Below are positions 16,897 through 24,790 of a DNA stretch of 35,241 nt, one piece after another (positions within the stretch are counted from its first letter, which is position 1; each line of letters starts with the position of its first letter). This DNA comes from Planctomycetota bacterium. Its GTDB lineage: Bacteria; Planctomycetota; Phycisphaerae; Sedimentisphaerales; Anaerohalosphaeraceae. The notes under the pieces are model-generated. The model was not told the DNA's origin and made no database searches. It saw nothing but the letters and a program-made list of their open reading frames with translations. The translations under genes were made by a program, and so were the position numbers. Location: assembly GCA_019456225.1 (NCBI GenBank), contig VRUI01000051.1, positions 1 through 35,241 of the forward strand, read 5' to 3'.

Positions 16897-18087
16897 ATGG
16901 CTGAAAATATCCCTATGCTTGCATTGTCTCCTACCATGGAAGAAGGCGTCATAGTTAAATGGATAAAGCAAGAAGGCGATACCGTTGCCCAGGGAGATGT
17001 GCTGTGTGAAGTAGAGACAGACAAAGCAACAATGGATTATGAATCACCAGTAGAAGGAACGCTTTTGCAGATAACGGCCACCGAAGGACAAAGCGTTGCA
17101 ATCGGAGATACAATAGCTGTCATTGGCGAACCGGGGGAGCAAGTCGAAACTCCAAAGAGACCTCAGTTACAAAATGTATCTGTGGACGAAGAAAAACTAC
17201 AAGAACCCGTAGCAGAACCTATACTGCCTGAAACAAGCGTGCATCCTTTGTTGACCGATAAACCCAGGTCAAGTCCTCTTGCGCGAAAGCTTGCTGAATT
17301 ACACGGACTGGATATTACCGATATCAAAGGGACTGGCCCTAACGGCAGAGTGGTAGAAGCAGACGTCAAGCAAGCCTCCAAACTTACCCCTGTCGCAATT
17401 GCGCCTGTTTCACGGCCCGGTGACGAGGTGATCGAAATTACCCCCAAACGCAAACTTATCGCAAAAACTCTCGCAGGTTCAAAGTTTACCTCTCCGCACT
17501 ATTATCTTAAAGTCAATGTCATTGCAGACAACCTCATTGAAACCAGAAAAAAACTTAATGCCGATTCCGACCATAAGATATCCATCAATGCCTTTCTGAT
17601 CAAATTCGTCGCAGAGGTTATGCAGCGTCATCCGGTTATAAACAGCTCCTGGCAGGACGACAGGATCATTCAGCACGGCACTATTGATATAGCCCTTGCT
17701 GTATCACAACCGGATGGGCTGATAGCGCCGGTAGTTCGCCAATGTCAGTCAAAAAGCCTTACCCGGATAGATACTGAATTAAAAGCTCTTGTCGAAAAAA
17801 CCAAAGCCGGTTCATTAACCAGTGCAGACTACGCCAACTCAACCTTTACAATCAGCAATCTCGGTTCATTCGGGATAGATGAATTCACTGCAATAATTAA
17901 CCCTCCAAATTCAGCAATCCTCGCCGTGGGAAAAATGTCAAAACAAACTGTTGTCGGCAATGACGACAAAATACAAATTCACAATTGCATGACTCTTACA
18001 TTATCATGTGACCATAGAATTATCGACGGAACTATCGGCGCGAAATTTCTAACAGATATTAAAGACATGATTGAAGGTTCCGTTTGA
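16897..18087 (+). CDS. pdhC: Pyruvate dehydrogenase E2, dihydrolipoamide acetyltransferase
   Basis: A 396-residue E2 with one N-terminal lipoyl domain (residues 1-77, lipoyl-lysine K43 in ETDKATMDYE). A Pro/Glu-rich linker leads to a peripheral-subunit-binding domain (about 124-158, SPLARKLAELHGLDI and GPNGRVVEADV). The catalytic domain ends in SCDHRIIDGTIG with His373 and Asp377. It transfers acetyl from lipoate to CoA and builds the complex core. It starts 10 bp after pdhB. The E3 (lipoamide dehydrogenase) gene is not in the window, so it must be shared or elsewhere. The gene ends four bases from the convergent gene at 18092. Confidence 0.95.
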   Translation: MAENIPMLALSPTMEEGVIVKWIKQEGDTVAQGDVLCEVETDKATMDYESPVEGTLLQITATEGQSVAIGDTIAVIGEPGEQVETPKRPQLQNVSVDEEKLQEPVAEPILPETSVHPLLTDKPRSSPLARKLAELHGLDITDIKGTGPNGRVVEADVKQASKLTPVAIAPVSRPGDEVIEITPKRKLIAKTLAGSKFTSPHYYLKVNVIADNLIETRKKLNADSDHKISINAFLIKFVAEVMQRHPVINSSWQDDRIIQHGTIDIALAVSQPDGLIAPVVRQCQSKSLTRIDTELKALVEKTKAGSLTSADYANSTFTISNLGSFGIDEFTAIINPPNSAILAVGKMSKQTVVGNDDKIQIHNCMTLTLSCDHRIIDGTIGAKFLTDIKDMIEGSV

Positions 18088-18091
18088 GTAA

Positions 18092-18496
18092 TTAGTCTTC
18101 TGCATCACTATGAGGACCAAGTCTAAAGTCGGTTATTTTCTGGACTTTAATCAATAGACGCCTTTCCACCTGCGGCAGCGGCGGCTTCGACTCAAGATCC
18201 GGCGCATAGCCATTCAGAACGCCTAACTCTTCAATCTTTTCTAACGTGCCGGGCATTTGGTAACCAATATCCGAATCCCTGTCCAAAACCACGGTTGATA
18301 TAAATTTATTTGTTTGCAAATTGACCACTGTGCCGGGGCAAAACCACTCTCTGATCGCAAGACACCCTTCTTCTGTCAACTCCATTTCGCCGGCAGTAGC
18401 TATATGCGGCATTCCTTTTCCGTCGGCAGTGGCAATGCATATAAACCCTGTTCTTTGCGAAAGGCCAATTGCTTCTTTTAGCTTTTCCATTTTCAT
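18092..18496 (-). CDS. Pyridoxamine 5'-phosphate oxidase family protein
   Basis: A 134-residue split-barrel protein: AIGLSQRTGFICIATADGKGMPHIATAGEMEL is the standard opening strand pair, followed by a VVNLQTNKFISTVVLDR strand. A C-terminal extension contains GYAPDLESKPPLPQVERRLLIKVQKITDFR. The start at 18496 was chosen because AGGAG lies eight bases upstream; a longer frame begins at 18553 without such a site. It converges with pdhC. Cofactor and substrate are not predictable. It is only distantly like the PNPOx-like protein at 14455. Confidence 0.75.
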   Translation of the reverse strand: MKMEKLKEAIGLSQRTGFICIATADGKGMPHIATAGEMELTEEGCLAIREWFCPGTVVNLQTNKFISTVVLDRDSDIGYQMPGTLEKIEELGVLNGYAPDLESKPPLPQVERRLLIKVQKITDFRLGPHSDAED

Positions 18497-18712
18497 TTCT
18501 CCCACTCCTTTTGTTTTCTCGTTTAAGAATCCCCGGTAATTCCCCATCTTCATCTTGACAAAAATTATCTCATTCCGACAAACTCATTTTGATCCCCATT
18601 TATGGATTTGCGTAAGCCATACCTGATTGAGTCGACCACAAAACGGTTAATATTAACTACTTTTTACAGGAAATCTCTCAAAAGTGTGGACTGAATTTTG
18701 GGGGTAATTCCA

Positions 18713-19657
18713 TTACAGGAAGATTGCGTAGGCCGCCGCTGCCAGTATCAGCGACAGTATTGGCGTCATTATCCAGCCCAGTGCTATCTTTCGTATCGTT
18801 TTCAGGTCTATCGCCTGCACTCCTCTAAGAATACCTATCCCGATGATCGCCCCTACGATTCCCTGGCTGGTGCTTACCGGCGCTCCGATCACCGCGAAGA
18901 TATGCACCGTTATCGACATTGACAATACCGCGATCAGTGCGCAAAATGCGTCCAGCGGCATTATCCCGCCGCCTACGGCAAGCATCACGCGTTTGCTGAA
19001 TGTTATCGCCCCGGCTGCGATAGCGACTCCTCCGATAGCGGCCAGCGTCCTGTCGCTAACCCCATCTATCAAGCCCGAAAACACCCCCGTCGAATTCGTC
19101 ACGTTGTTCGCTCCCAGTGCGTATGCTCCGTAGGTGCCGGCGAGTAGCAGCCCGCCCCAGAGTATCTTGTCGCGCGTGAGCATGCTCATTGGAACGGTGC
19201 GAAAGAACCACTCCAGCGATTTGTACAGCACGCACGAGATAACGATAGAGCCAAGCGGTGTGCCGATCCAGCAAAGCACGATCTTGGTCAGCCCCGAATA
19301 GTCGGCATTGCCGGTTGCAAGGGCGATACCCAGTATCGACCCGACAACGGCCTGTGAAGTGCTGATCGGGATAGCCAGGTATGTCATGAAGGTCCCCGTA
19401 AGCGCTGCGCTTACAGTGACGATTACCGCGGTGGAAACGCTTTGTGTCGTCAGACCGCTAAGCGTCTCTATCCCCGCGGCGCCTTGCAGGTAGGATCCAA
19501 GGATCACGGCCATACCGCAAAGTATGCAGGCTTGTTTGAAGGATATGATCCTCGAAGCGACGGCTGTTCCGAATACGTTAGCCGAGTCGTTGGCCCCGAG
19601 TGTCCATCCGAGAAAAAGCCCGCCGCCTAACGGAGTCAATGCTGGTAACAGCGGCAT
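18713..19657 (-). CDS. pit: PiT-family low-affinity inorganic phosphate transporter
   Basis: A 314-residue membrane protein with the two internal PiT repeats, each marked by a signature: GANDSANVFGTAVASR at residues 21-36 and GANNVTNSTGVFSG near 180. About ten hydrophobic segments are visible, and the length fits the short bacterial and archaeal PiT type rather than the roughly 500-residue E. coli PitA. It should import phosphate, as a metal-phosphate complex, with protons or sodium. The start at 19657 lies one base after the DUF47 stop, with GAGGAG inside the upstream gene, so the two are translationally coupled. Confidence 0.92.
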   Translation of the reverse strand: MPLLPALTPLGGGLFLGWTLGANDSANVFGTAVASRIISFKQACILCGMAVILGSYLQGAAGIETLSGLTTQSVSTAVIVTVSAALTGTFMTYLAIPISTSQAVVGSILGIALATGNADYSGLTKIVLCWIGTPLGSIVISCVLYKSLEWFFRTVPMSMLTRDKILWGGLLLAGTYGAYALGANNVTNSTGVFSGLIDGVSDRTLAAIGGVAIAAGAITFSKRVMLAVGGGIMPLDAFCALIAVLSMSITVHIFAVIGAPVSTSQGIVGAIIGIGILRGVQAIDLKTIRKIALGWIMTPILSLILAAAAYAIFL

Positions 19658-19658
19658 C

Positions 19659-20303
19659 TTAGACTCTCCTCTTTGCTACGATTATCCGTATTCGGTCGCC
19701 GGACTTTTCCGCCCGGTCGCAGACGGTCGATATTTGTTTTACCGTATCTCGCAGCATGATCTTTTCGAACCCGTCTATATCGCTTGTGAAGATCTGTTTG
19801 ATTATTGCTTCTTCAAGGTGGTCGGCTTCGCTTTCGAGTTCATCGACCTTGCCGAGTGCGATCGTCGCGGTAGTAAAGTCGCTAAAAAGCTTTGCAGACG
19901 ATTCAAGCAACGCCGTCGTGCATCTTACGCAGATGCTGACCAGTTCGATGATCTGGGAATGGAATTGCTCCGGGATATTGATCCGCTGGTTGGAGATCAT
20001 GTGTATCGTCGCCTCTGCCTGGTTTGGCACACGGTCCATCGTTTCGAGAAGACCCATGATGTCGCCTCGTGATTCGGGGAACAGTGACTTCGAGTACATC
20101 ATCACTTCGATCTCGCGGCGGATATCGTCGGCAAGGCTTTCGGCCTTGTGTATTTCGACGCCGTTTTTTTCCAGCATTGCTCTGTCAGAGTTTTCGAGAT
20201 ACTGCAGGATCGAATTTTCAAAAATCTCGATGCACGTAGAAACCTTCTGCCGGTATTCGGCCAGCGACGACTCAACTTTCTTCTGTTTATTGATAAATAG
20301 CAT
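19659..20303 (-). CDS. DUF47/PhoU-like phosphate transport regulator
   Basis: A 214-residue all-helical protein of the DUF47 (TIGR00153, PhoU-like) family, which is regularly encoded with PiT transporters and thought to regulate them. Visible features are the FENSILQYLEN helix, the SLADDIRREIEVMMYSKSLFPESRGDI core and the VDELESEADHLEE helix with its metal-binding acidic pattern. The start at 20303 was chosen because AAAGGTG lies five bases upstream; an upstream ATG at 20390 would add 29 atypical residues. It is directly followed by the transporter gene. Confidence 0.88.
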   Translation of the reverse strand: MLFINKQKKVESSLAEYRQKVSTCIEIFENSILQYLENSDRAMLEKNGVEIHKAESLADDIRREIEVMMYSKSLFPESRGDIMGLLETMDRVPNQAEATIHMISNQRINIPEQFHSQIIELVSICVRCTTALLESSAKLFSDFTTATIALGKVDELESEADHLEEAIIKQIFTSDIDGFEKIMLRDTVKQISTVCDRAEKSGDRIRIIVAKRRV

Positions 20304-20625
20304 AATTACACCTTTACGGAATTTCTTGTCAGATACATTATTTCGGCAGATTTCGGCCTCAATTTGAATGGATTTTGCAATATATATCACTTTTAAAGCA
20401 AATATACCACAAAAATCCGAATTTGCAGGGGTGGAGATGGTTTAGACATCGGGCCGGGAGGAACCGATGCCGTCCGGCACAAAAGACTTGTATTAACTGG
20501 AATTATTATGAGATACAGGCGGCACCCGGCAGGCCTGGGCCCGAGATGGTCGAGGAAATCAACTTCCTTGAGAGCATTAGCGATGCGTCAATTAGTAATT
20601 ACGAATCCTCAAAATGACTACCCGG
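20304..20625. other. Region with an unassigned 80-codon plus-strand frame
   Basis: This 322-bp gap lies between two minus-strand genes. Plus strand 20375-20617 is open from a TTG codon and includes a Cys/Arg/Trp-rich middle (GWRWFRHRAGRNRCRPAQ) and an acidic end (GPEMVEEINFLESISDAS). No ribosome binding site precedes the TTG. Around 20450-20485 the DNA is GC-rich and can fold (GCCGG ... CCGGC). It could be a small gene, a decayed gene or a structured leader; I cannot decide. Confidence 0.3.
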
Positions 20626-22080
20626 TCAGTTTGATGGTTTAGTCGGCGTACTTTTTTCTGCTATTGTTTCGTATCCTGTCAACTGCATGAATCTTTTTCT
20701 GCTGAACACCGGCACAGAAAGTACCTTTGCCTTGTCGAGTATTAGCTGGTACTCGTTGAATATTGCGACTGACTTTTCGTATCTTGCCTCGACCTCCGGA
20801 TCGTCTTCTATCTGCTGAATCGTTGGCTTTTTCATTTCTTTTGGCTCTTCGCCGACTACGATGAAGTCGGTGTCGATCGTCAGATCTTTAACGATGCGCC
20901 CGTCCCACTGGGAAATCATCTGTCTGATCTTCTCTTTGCCCCTGCGGTCGACAATCTCGTCTCCGTCGAAATCGAATTCCCCGATGACGATGAAAGAGTT
21001 GCTTGTTTTGCTGTCCCAGATCATATTTACTGCGATATCGTTTTTGATGACCGGATCCTTTTTCGAAGAGGAGAGGATCTTCGCCACGCAGGACGTTTCG
21101 TTTACACGGAACACTTCGATCTCTGCCTTGCCTTTTCCGTCCTTTGGTATCGGAGCGTTACGGTCAAAGACCGAAAATGTCAGGCCGGGGTATACGTGGT
21201 CTTTGCTTCCGATGTTCAGGTAGACAAGTTTGCTTTGCAAGTCGGCAGTAAACACGGTGGCATCCGTTTTGAAAGCCGCTACCTGGTTGTCCGGAGTCGC
21301 TTTAATGCTTTCGATCTTTGCAAGAGCTTCGGTAAGCTGGAAGGTTGCCTCTTCCAGTTCTTCTGTAAACCGAACGATTTCGATATTTTGCTGTTTATGT
21401 TTTTCCTCGGCGGCTTCAAGTTTGTCTGCCCAGTTCTGCATTTGGTCGTCGCTTGTTTTCTCCATCAGTGTTTTGAGCGTATCATACTTGTTGGCGACAG
21501 CGCGTTCGGCTATCATCGCTTCGTCTTTGTCGGCGATGAGGCGGGTCTTTTCCTGCTGAAACTGTTTGAGATTGAGCTCGATATCATTGTTAAGGTCTTC
21601 GATCGCACTGGCATTGTTGGCCGCCATTTCGCGAGCGTTGTCGAGTTTGCTCTTCAGGTCGCCGATCGTGTTGAGCAGGTCGAAACCATCTTCACCGACT
21701 ACCGACGTAGCGTCGTCGCCAAGAGCTTCGATCGCTTTGTTGATTTGCATCTTCGCATCGTTAACTTTCATCGCTGCGTTTACCTCCGGAAGTTCGCCTA
21801 TGATCGTCCGGGTCATTTGGTCAAGATAGTCCGACATCGCTGCGATATAAGACTGGTTTCCTTTTGTCGCCCCGACGATATTGCTTTCAAGAATGTTTTG
21901 CTCCGTGCGAGGGTTTGCCAGTTTATTGGCCATTTCTTCGGCACTGGCGGTAAGAGCCTTTTGGTCCTCAAACTTTGTATAAAAGATCGTTGCGACAACA
22001 GCGCAGATCAGGAATAGAACAATGAAAACAACTAATGCGACAAGTGACGTATTTGACTGCTGTGTTTTACCGGCGGCCAT
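20626..22080 (-). CDS. Membrane-anchored coiled-coil protein with BRCT-like C-terminal region
   Basis: A 484-residue protein of unknown function. A short polar N-terminus leads to one membrane helix (residues 12-34). Long Lys/Glu/Ala-rich helices then form a probable coiled coil (about 140-262). A beta-rich segment (about 278-355) contains HVYPGLTFSVFDRNAPI, and a region at about 361-412 follows. In that region IGEFDFDGDEIVDRRG, a helix, QWDGRIVKDLTIDTD and FIVVGEEP follow the order of a BRCT domain. A final helical segment has SVPVFSRKRFMQLTGY. I have seen this arrangement only in planctomycete-type hypotheticals, and the BRCT assignment rests on pattern. GC-rich codon use is like its neighbours. 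Confidence 0.7.
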   Translation of the reverse strand: MAAGKTQQSNTSLVALVVFIVLFLICAVVATIFYTKFEDQKALTASAEEMANKLANPRTEQNILESNIVGATKGNQSYIAAMSDYLDQMTRTIIGELPEVNAAMKVNDAKMQINKAIEALGDDATSVVGEDGFDLLNTIGDLKSKLDNAREMAANNASAIEDLNNDIELNLKQFQQEKTRLIADKDEAMIAERAVANKYDTLKTLMEKTSDDQMQNWADKLEAAEEKHKQQNIEIVRFTEELEEATFQLTEALAKIESIKATPDNQVAAFKTDATVFTADLQSKLVYLNIGSKDHVYPGLTFSVFDRNAPIPKDGKGKAEIEVFRVNETSCVAKILSSSKKDPVIKNDIAVNMIWDSKTSNSFIVIGEFDFDGDEIVDRRGKEKIRQMISQWDGRIVKDLTIDTDFIVVGEEPKEMKKPTIQQIEDDPEVEARYEKSVAIFNEYQLILDKAKVLSVPVFSRKRFMQLTGYETIAEKSTPTKPSN

Positions 22081-22225
22081 AAATGACTCCTAGAAAATTA
22101 CAAATTGATTATTACTAAACACCCCACATAATAAAACGAGTGTAATATCACTATCAGTATGACTTATTTGGGTTGGAAAGTCAATCGAAAACTGCCGTAA
22201 ATGTCGAATCTCAGGTGATGAATGT

Positions 22226-22912
22226 TTAATTGGCGAGTTTTTCAAGAATTCCAGGTATTTTTCGTATTGAATCTATTGTCTCGTCCGGGGCCGCCGTTTC
22301 GTTATCTGGCGGCAATAAATGCACTTTTTTAGACCGTTTCAGCTGGATAGTGTGCATTTTTAACCTGTTTGGCCCAATAAAGTCCTTCTTTGCATTATCG
22401 GCTATATAGACAGTCGTCTCTGGTTTTGTCTGTAATTTTTCCAGAATTATCTCAAATCCTCGCGGGTTCGGTTTCCAGAATTGGCGACCCAGTTTTTCTG
22501 TGTAGACAATGTGCTGGAAGTATTTTTCTATCCCAAGAGCCGCAACTTTAAGCTCCTGCGCCGGCAAAAAACCATCTGTCAGCAGGGCAAGAGAGTATTT
22601 ACTAGCTAGCAGGTCCAGAACTTCCCTGCTCTCAGCAGGCAGGCTTATCTCTGGTTTGTGAGTTCGGTAGAGGTTTACAAGTTTTTTAATATCCTCAGTT
22701 TCGTATGGAATTGTCAGCCGATCCAGAGCCCCATTGAAGGTCCGGTCATGGTTGCCGGAGCAAAATTCCGACCACAAAGCATCGAAGGCTGCATCGGCGT
22801 CAACGTCGTACTTGCCGGCAAGAAATATCCCAACTGCCCGAAACCCCGACTTGCAGTAATCGACCTCGTCATAAAGAGTGTCATCCATATCAAATATTAC
22901 AGTAGTTATCAT
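22226..22912 (-). CDS. HAD-superfamily hydrolase (small-molecule phosphatase)
   Basis: A 228-residue subfamily I HAD protein. Motif I is FDMDDTLYDEVD with nucleophile Asp8 and Asp10, motif II is ALLTDGF, the motif III lysine lies in KLGRQFWKPNPRGFE and motif IV is VYIADNAKKDFIGPN. The helical cap lies between motifs I and II. The layout resembles pyrimidine nucleotidase/phosphoglycolate phosphatase-type enzymes that remove phosphate from small metabolites. A weak ribosome binding site makes the ATG at 22912 only the likely start. It stands alone between the coiled-coil gene and a GH130 gene. Confidence 0.85.
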   Translation of the reverse strand: MITTVIFDMDDTLYDEVDYCKSGFRAVGIFLAGKYDVDADAAFDALWSEFCSGNHDRTFNGALDRLTIPYETEDIKKLVNLYRTHKPEISLPAESREVLDLLASKYSLALLTDGFLPAQELKVAALGIEKYFQHIVYTEKLGRQFWKPNPRGFEIILEKLQTKPETTVYIADNAKKDFIGPNRLKMHTIQLKRSKKVHLLPPDNETAAPDETIDSIRKIPGILEKLAN

Positions 22913-22960
22913 ATTGCATGGATTATATCATAGAAGCATCGACTGTGATATATTTTTTTA

Positions 22961-22991
22961 GCTAATTGCTGATCGCTAATTGCTAATCGCT
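22961..22991. repeat. Heptamer array GCTRATY x4 next to a stop codon
   Basis: The units are GCTAATT, GCTGATC, GCTAATT, GCTAATC and a final GCT, all in 7-bp register. The array ends six bases from the stop of the GH130 gene (22997-22999). A shortened relative, GATTAGCGATTAGC in reverse sense, follows the pseudopilin stop at 6102. Confidence 0.88.
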
Positions 22992-22996
22992 GTTTT

Positions 22997-24043
22997 TCAC
23001 TCCATTGTCGACAAAATTTTGTCTATCGTAGTCGTCGCTGCCGCAGTCGATTCGTCGCCTGCTCCGTAGTAAATAGTCACCGTGCCATCGTCTTTAGTTA
23101 TCGCACCGCACGCAAATACTACGTTTCCGTAGAAGCCTTTCACTTCGTATTCAGCCTCCGGGCTTATCAGCGGTTTTGTCGAGCGTCCGATCACTTTCGT
23201 TGGGTCATCAAGGTCCAGCAGTGCCGCCCCCAGTGAGTACTTATTGTCTTCGTCGGAGCCGTGATAGATTTCCAGCCAGCCGTCATCGGTCCGTATCGGA
23301 ACACAGCTTCCGCCGGATTTGCCCGCGTCAAATTGTCCCGCACGAGGCAGCAGCAGCGGGGCGTGCCCGCCCCAGTTAACCAGGTCCGGCGAGCTGGCGA
23401 CCCAAACTCCGCGAGGGCCTATATACATCGGCACCGGTCTGGTCAGGGCAAAATACCTGCCGCCGATCTTCTCCGGAAAGATCACAACGTCAATATTTTC
23501 AGGGCAAAAGATTATCCCCTTTCTTTCAAAGCTCTTAAAATCTTTTGTCTCAAGCAAACCGGTACATATACCGTTTTGGCTCACAACTTTATAGGCGATC
23601 ACAAATCTGTCTTCAAGCTGAGTGATCCTCGGGTCCTCAAGCCCGAACGTTTCGTACGCCATCTCCGGAAATACCGCCGGCTTTTTGTCGATCGTGAAAT
23701 TCACACCGTCCTTGCTTCGAGCTAGCCGCAAATGCGAAATGCTCGTAAGATGCATCTTACCTTTGTAGTAGAATGACCTGGAGTCCGGGATTTCAACATC
23801 CGGATCGTCATTTTTCTTCCTGAAAAGCTCAATTTCCCCGGTATCAGCGTTAAGGATCGGCGCAACCTGCTCATCATCGGCCTTATCTTTCGGCCGTTCG
23901 GCAACCCGAAGCATCAAAAGCGTCTCACCGTCATACTCGATTGCCGCCGGGTTAAAAGCCCCGACAACCTCATAATCATCCCGCGATGGCGGCACATCGG
24001 CAGGGGTAATAAGCGGATTCTCAGCAAATCGTTCTACCAGCAT
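22997..24043 (-). CDS. GH130-family beta-mannoside phosphorylase/hydrolase (1)
   Basis: A 348-residue five-bladed beta-propeller enzyme of glycoside hydrolase family 130. The opening NPLITPADVP, the EVVGAFNPAAI segment, LLMLRVAERP and the key GLEDPRIT, holding the catalytic Asp, are visible. VIFPEKIGGRY and PIRTDDGWLEIYHG follow. GH130 enzymes mostly phosphorolyse beta-1,2- or beta-1,4-linked mannosides to mannose-1-phosphate; some hydrolyse. The enzyme has no signal peptide, so it is cytoplasmic. GGGAG lies six bases before the ATG. A second GH130 (25988-26926) and a GT4 glycosyltransferase lie nearby on the other strand. Confidence 0.9.
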   Translation of the reverse strand: MLVERFAENPLITPADVPPSRDDYEVVGAFNPAAIEYDGETLLMLRVAERPKDKADDEQVAPILNADTGEIELFRKKNDDPDVEIPDSRSFYYKGKMHLTSISHLRLARSKDGVNFTIDKKPAVFPEMAYETFGLEDPRITQLEDRFVIAYKVVSQNGICTGLLETKDFKSFERKGIIFCPENIDVVIFPEKIGGRYFALTRPVPMYIGPRGVWVASSPDLVNWGGHAPLLLPRAGQFDAGKSGGSCVPIRTDDGWLEIYHGSDEDNKYSLGAALLDLDDPTKVIGRSTKPLISPEAEYEVKGFYGNVVFACGAITKDDGTVTIYYGAGDESTAAATTTIDKILSTME

Positions 24044-24166
24044 AGTAATCTCCCGTTAAACAATAATAATTGGATTATCGGTATTTGCCCGCAAAAACGC
24101 CAGAAAAAAATACTTGATTGCTGCCCCCATATTGGTAATATGAATAGGAGATGCTTTTTTAACAAA

Positions 24167-24190
24167 AGCCCGAAGCGCAAGCGCAGGGAT
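24167..24190 (+). repeat. Dispersed palindrome family A, copy 1
   Basis: A 24-bp element whose core CCC-gaa-GCGC-aa-GCGC-a-GGG folds into a small hairpin. Identical to 25821-25844 and one base different from 28636-28659, always in the same orientation. It lies in the leader before the LURP-one-like gene. Confidence 0.9.
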
Positions 24191-24265
24191 GCTGAGCGAA
24201 GCGAAGTCACGATTTATCGGGATGCTCACAACTGTCTAAACCATGACAAATATAGGAGAATATCA

Positions 24266-24751
24266 ATGCGATACGTTATGAAACAGAAACTTTTTTCGTG
24301 GGGTGATGACTTCACTATCAAGACTGCTGATGGACAGGACGCGTTTTTTGTAGACGGCAAAACCTTCTCTTTCGGCGACCAGCTCTCGTTCCAGGACATG
24401 TCCGGCAACGAGCTTGCGTTCATTAAGCAGAAGCTGCTCAGTTGGGGCCCCACCTATGAGGTTTATATGGACGGCGAGCTGTATGCGGTCGTAAAAAAGA
24501 AGGCGTCTTTCTTATCCAGCAAGTTTACAGTCGACGTACCCGGCCCGAAAGATTTCGATGTAAAGGGCAATTTCCCCCGCTTTGAGTATTCCTTTTTGCG
24601 AGACGGCCGCGAGGTAGCCGCCGTCTCAAAGAAGTGGTTCTCATGGGGCGACACATACGGCGTAGAAATAGACGACGGCGAAGACGACGTAGTAATACTG
24701 GCAAGCACCGTAGTAATAGACATGGTCTGCCACGACAACAATAACGATTAA
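24266..24751 (+). CDS. LURP-one-related (tubby-C-like) protein
   Basis: A 161-residue protein of the LURP-one/YxjI pattern: MRYVMKQKLFSWGDDFTIKT is the typical opening, followed by FSFGDQLSFQD, ELAFIKQKLLSWGPTYEVY and a repeated FSWGDTYGVEI motif near the end. The family has a tubby-like beta-barrel with a central helix and may bind lipid or membranes; no activity is established in bacteria. The ATG at 24266 has AGGAG seven bases upstream. A longer frame starting at 24140 would translate the family A repeat at 24167-24190 and is rejected. It lies 39 bp before the GT4 gene and is likely co-transcribed with it. Confidence 0.85.
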   Translation: MRYVMKQKLFSWGDDFTIKTADGQDAFFVDGKTFSFGDQLSFQDMSGNELAFIKQKLLSWGPTYEVYMDGELYAVVKKKASFLSSKFTVDVPGPKDFDVKGNFPRFEYSFLRDGREVAAVSKKWFSWGDTYGVEIDDGEDDVVILASTVVIDMVCHDNNND

Positions 24752-24790
24752 TAAAATAATCATAAAATCTCAAACGGATCGGTAATCGGA

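Noticed and set aside
21196-22017. 273-codon plus-strand frame opposite the coiled-coil gene
   Set aside because: It is antisense to a gene with a clear membrane helix and coiled coil; its Phe/Val-rich product looks like a mirror artefact.
24140-24265. Upstream extension of the LURP-one-like gene
   Set aside because: It would translate a dispersed palindrome, and the ATG at 24266 has a far better ribosome binding site.
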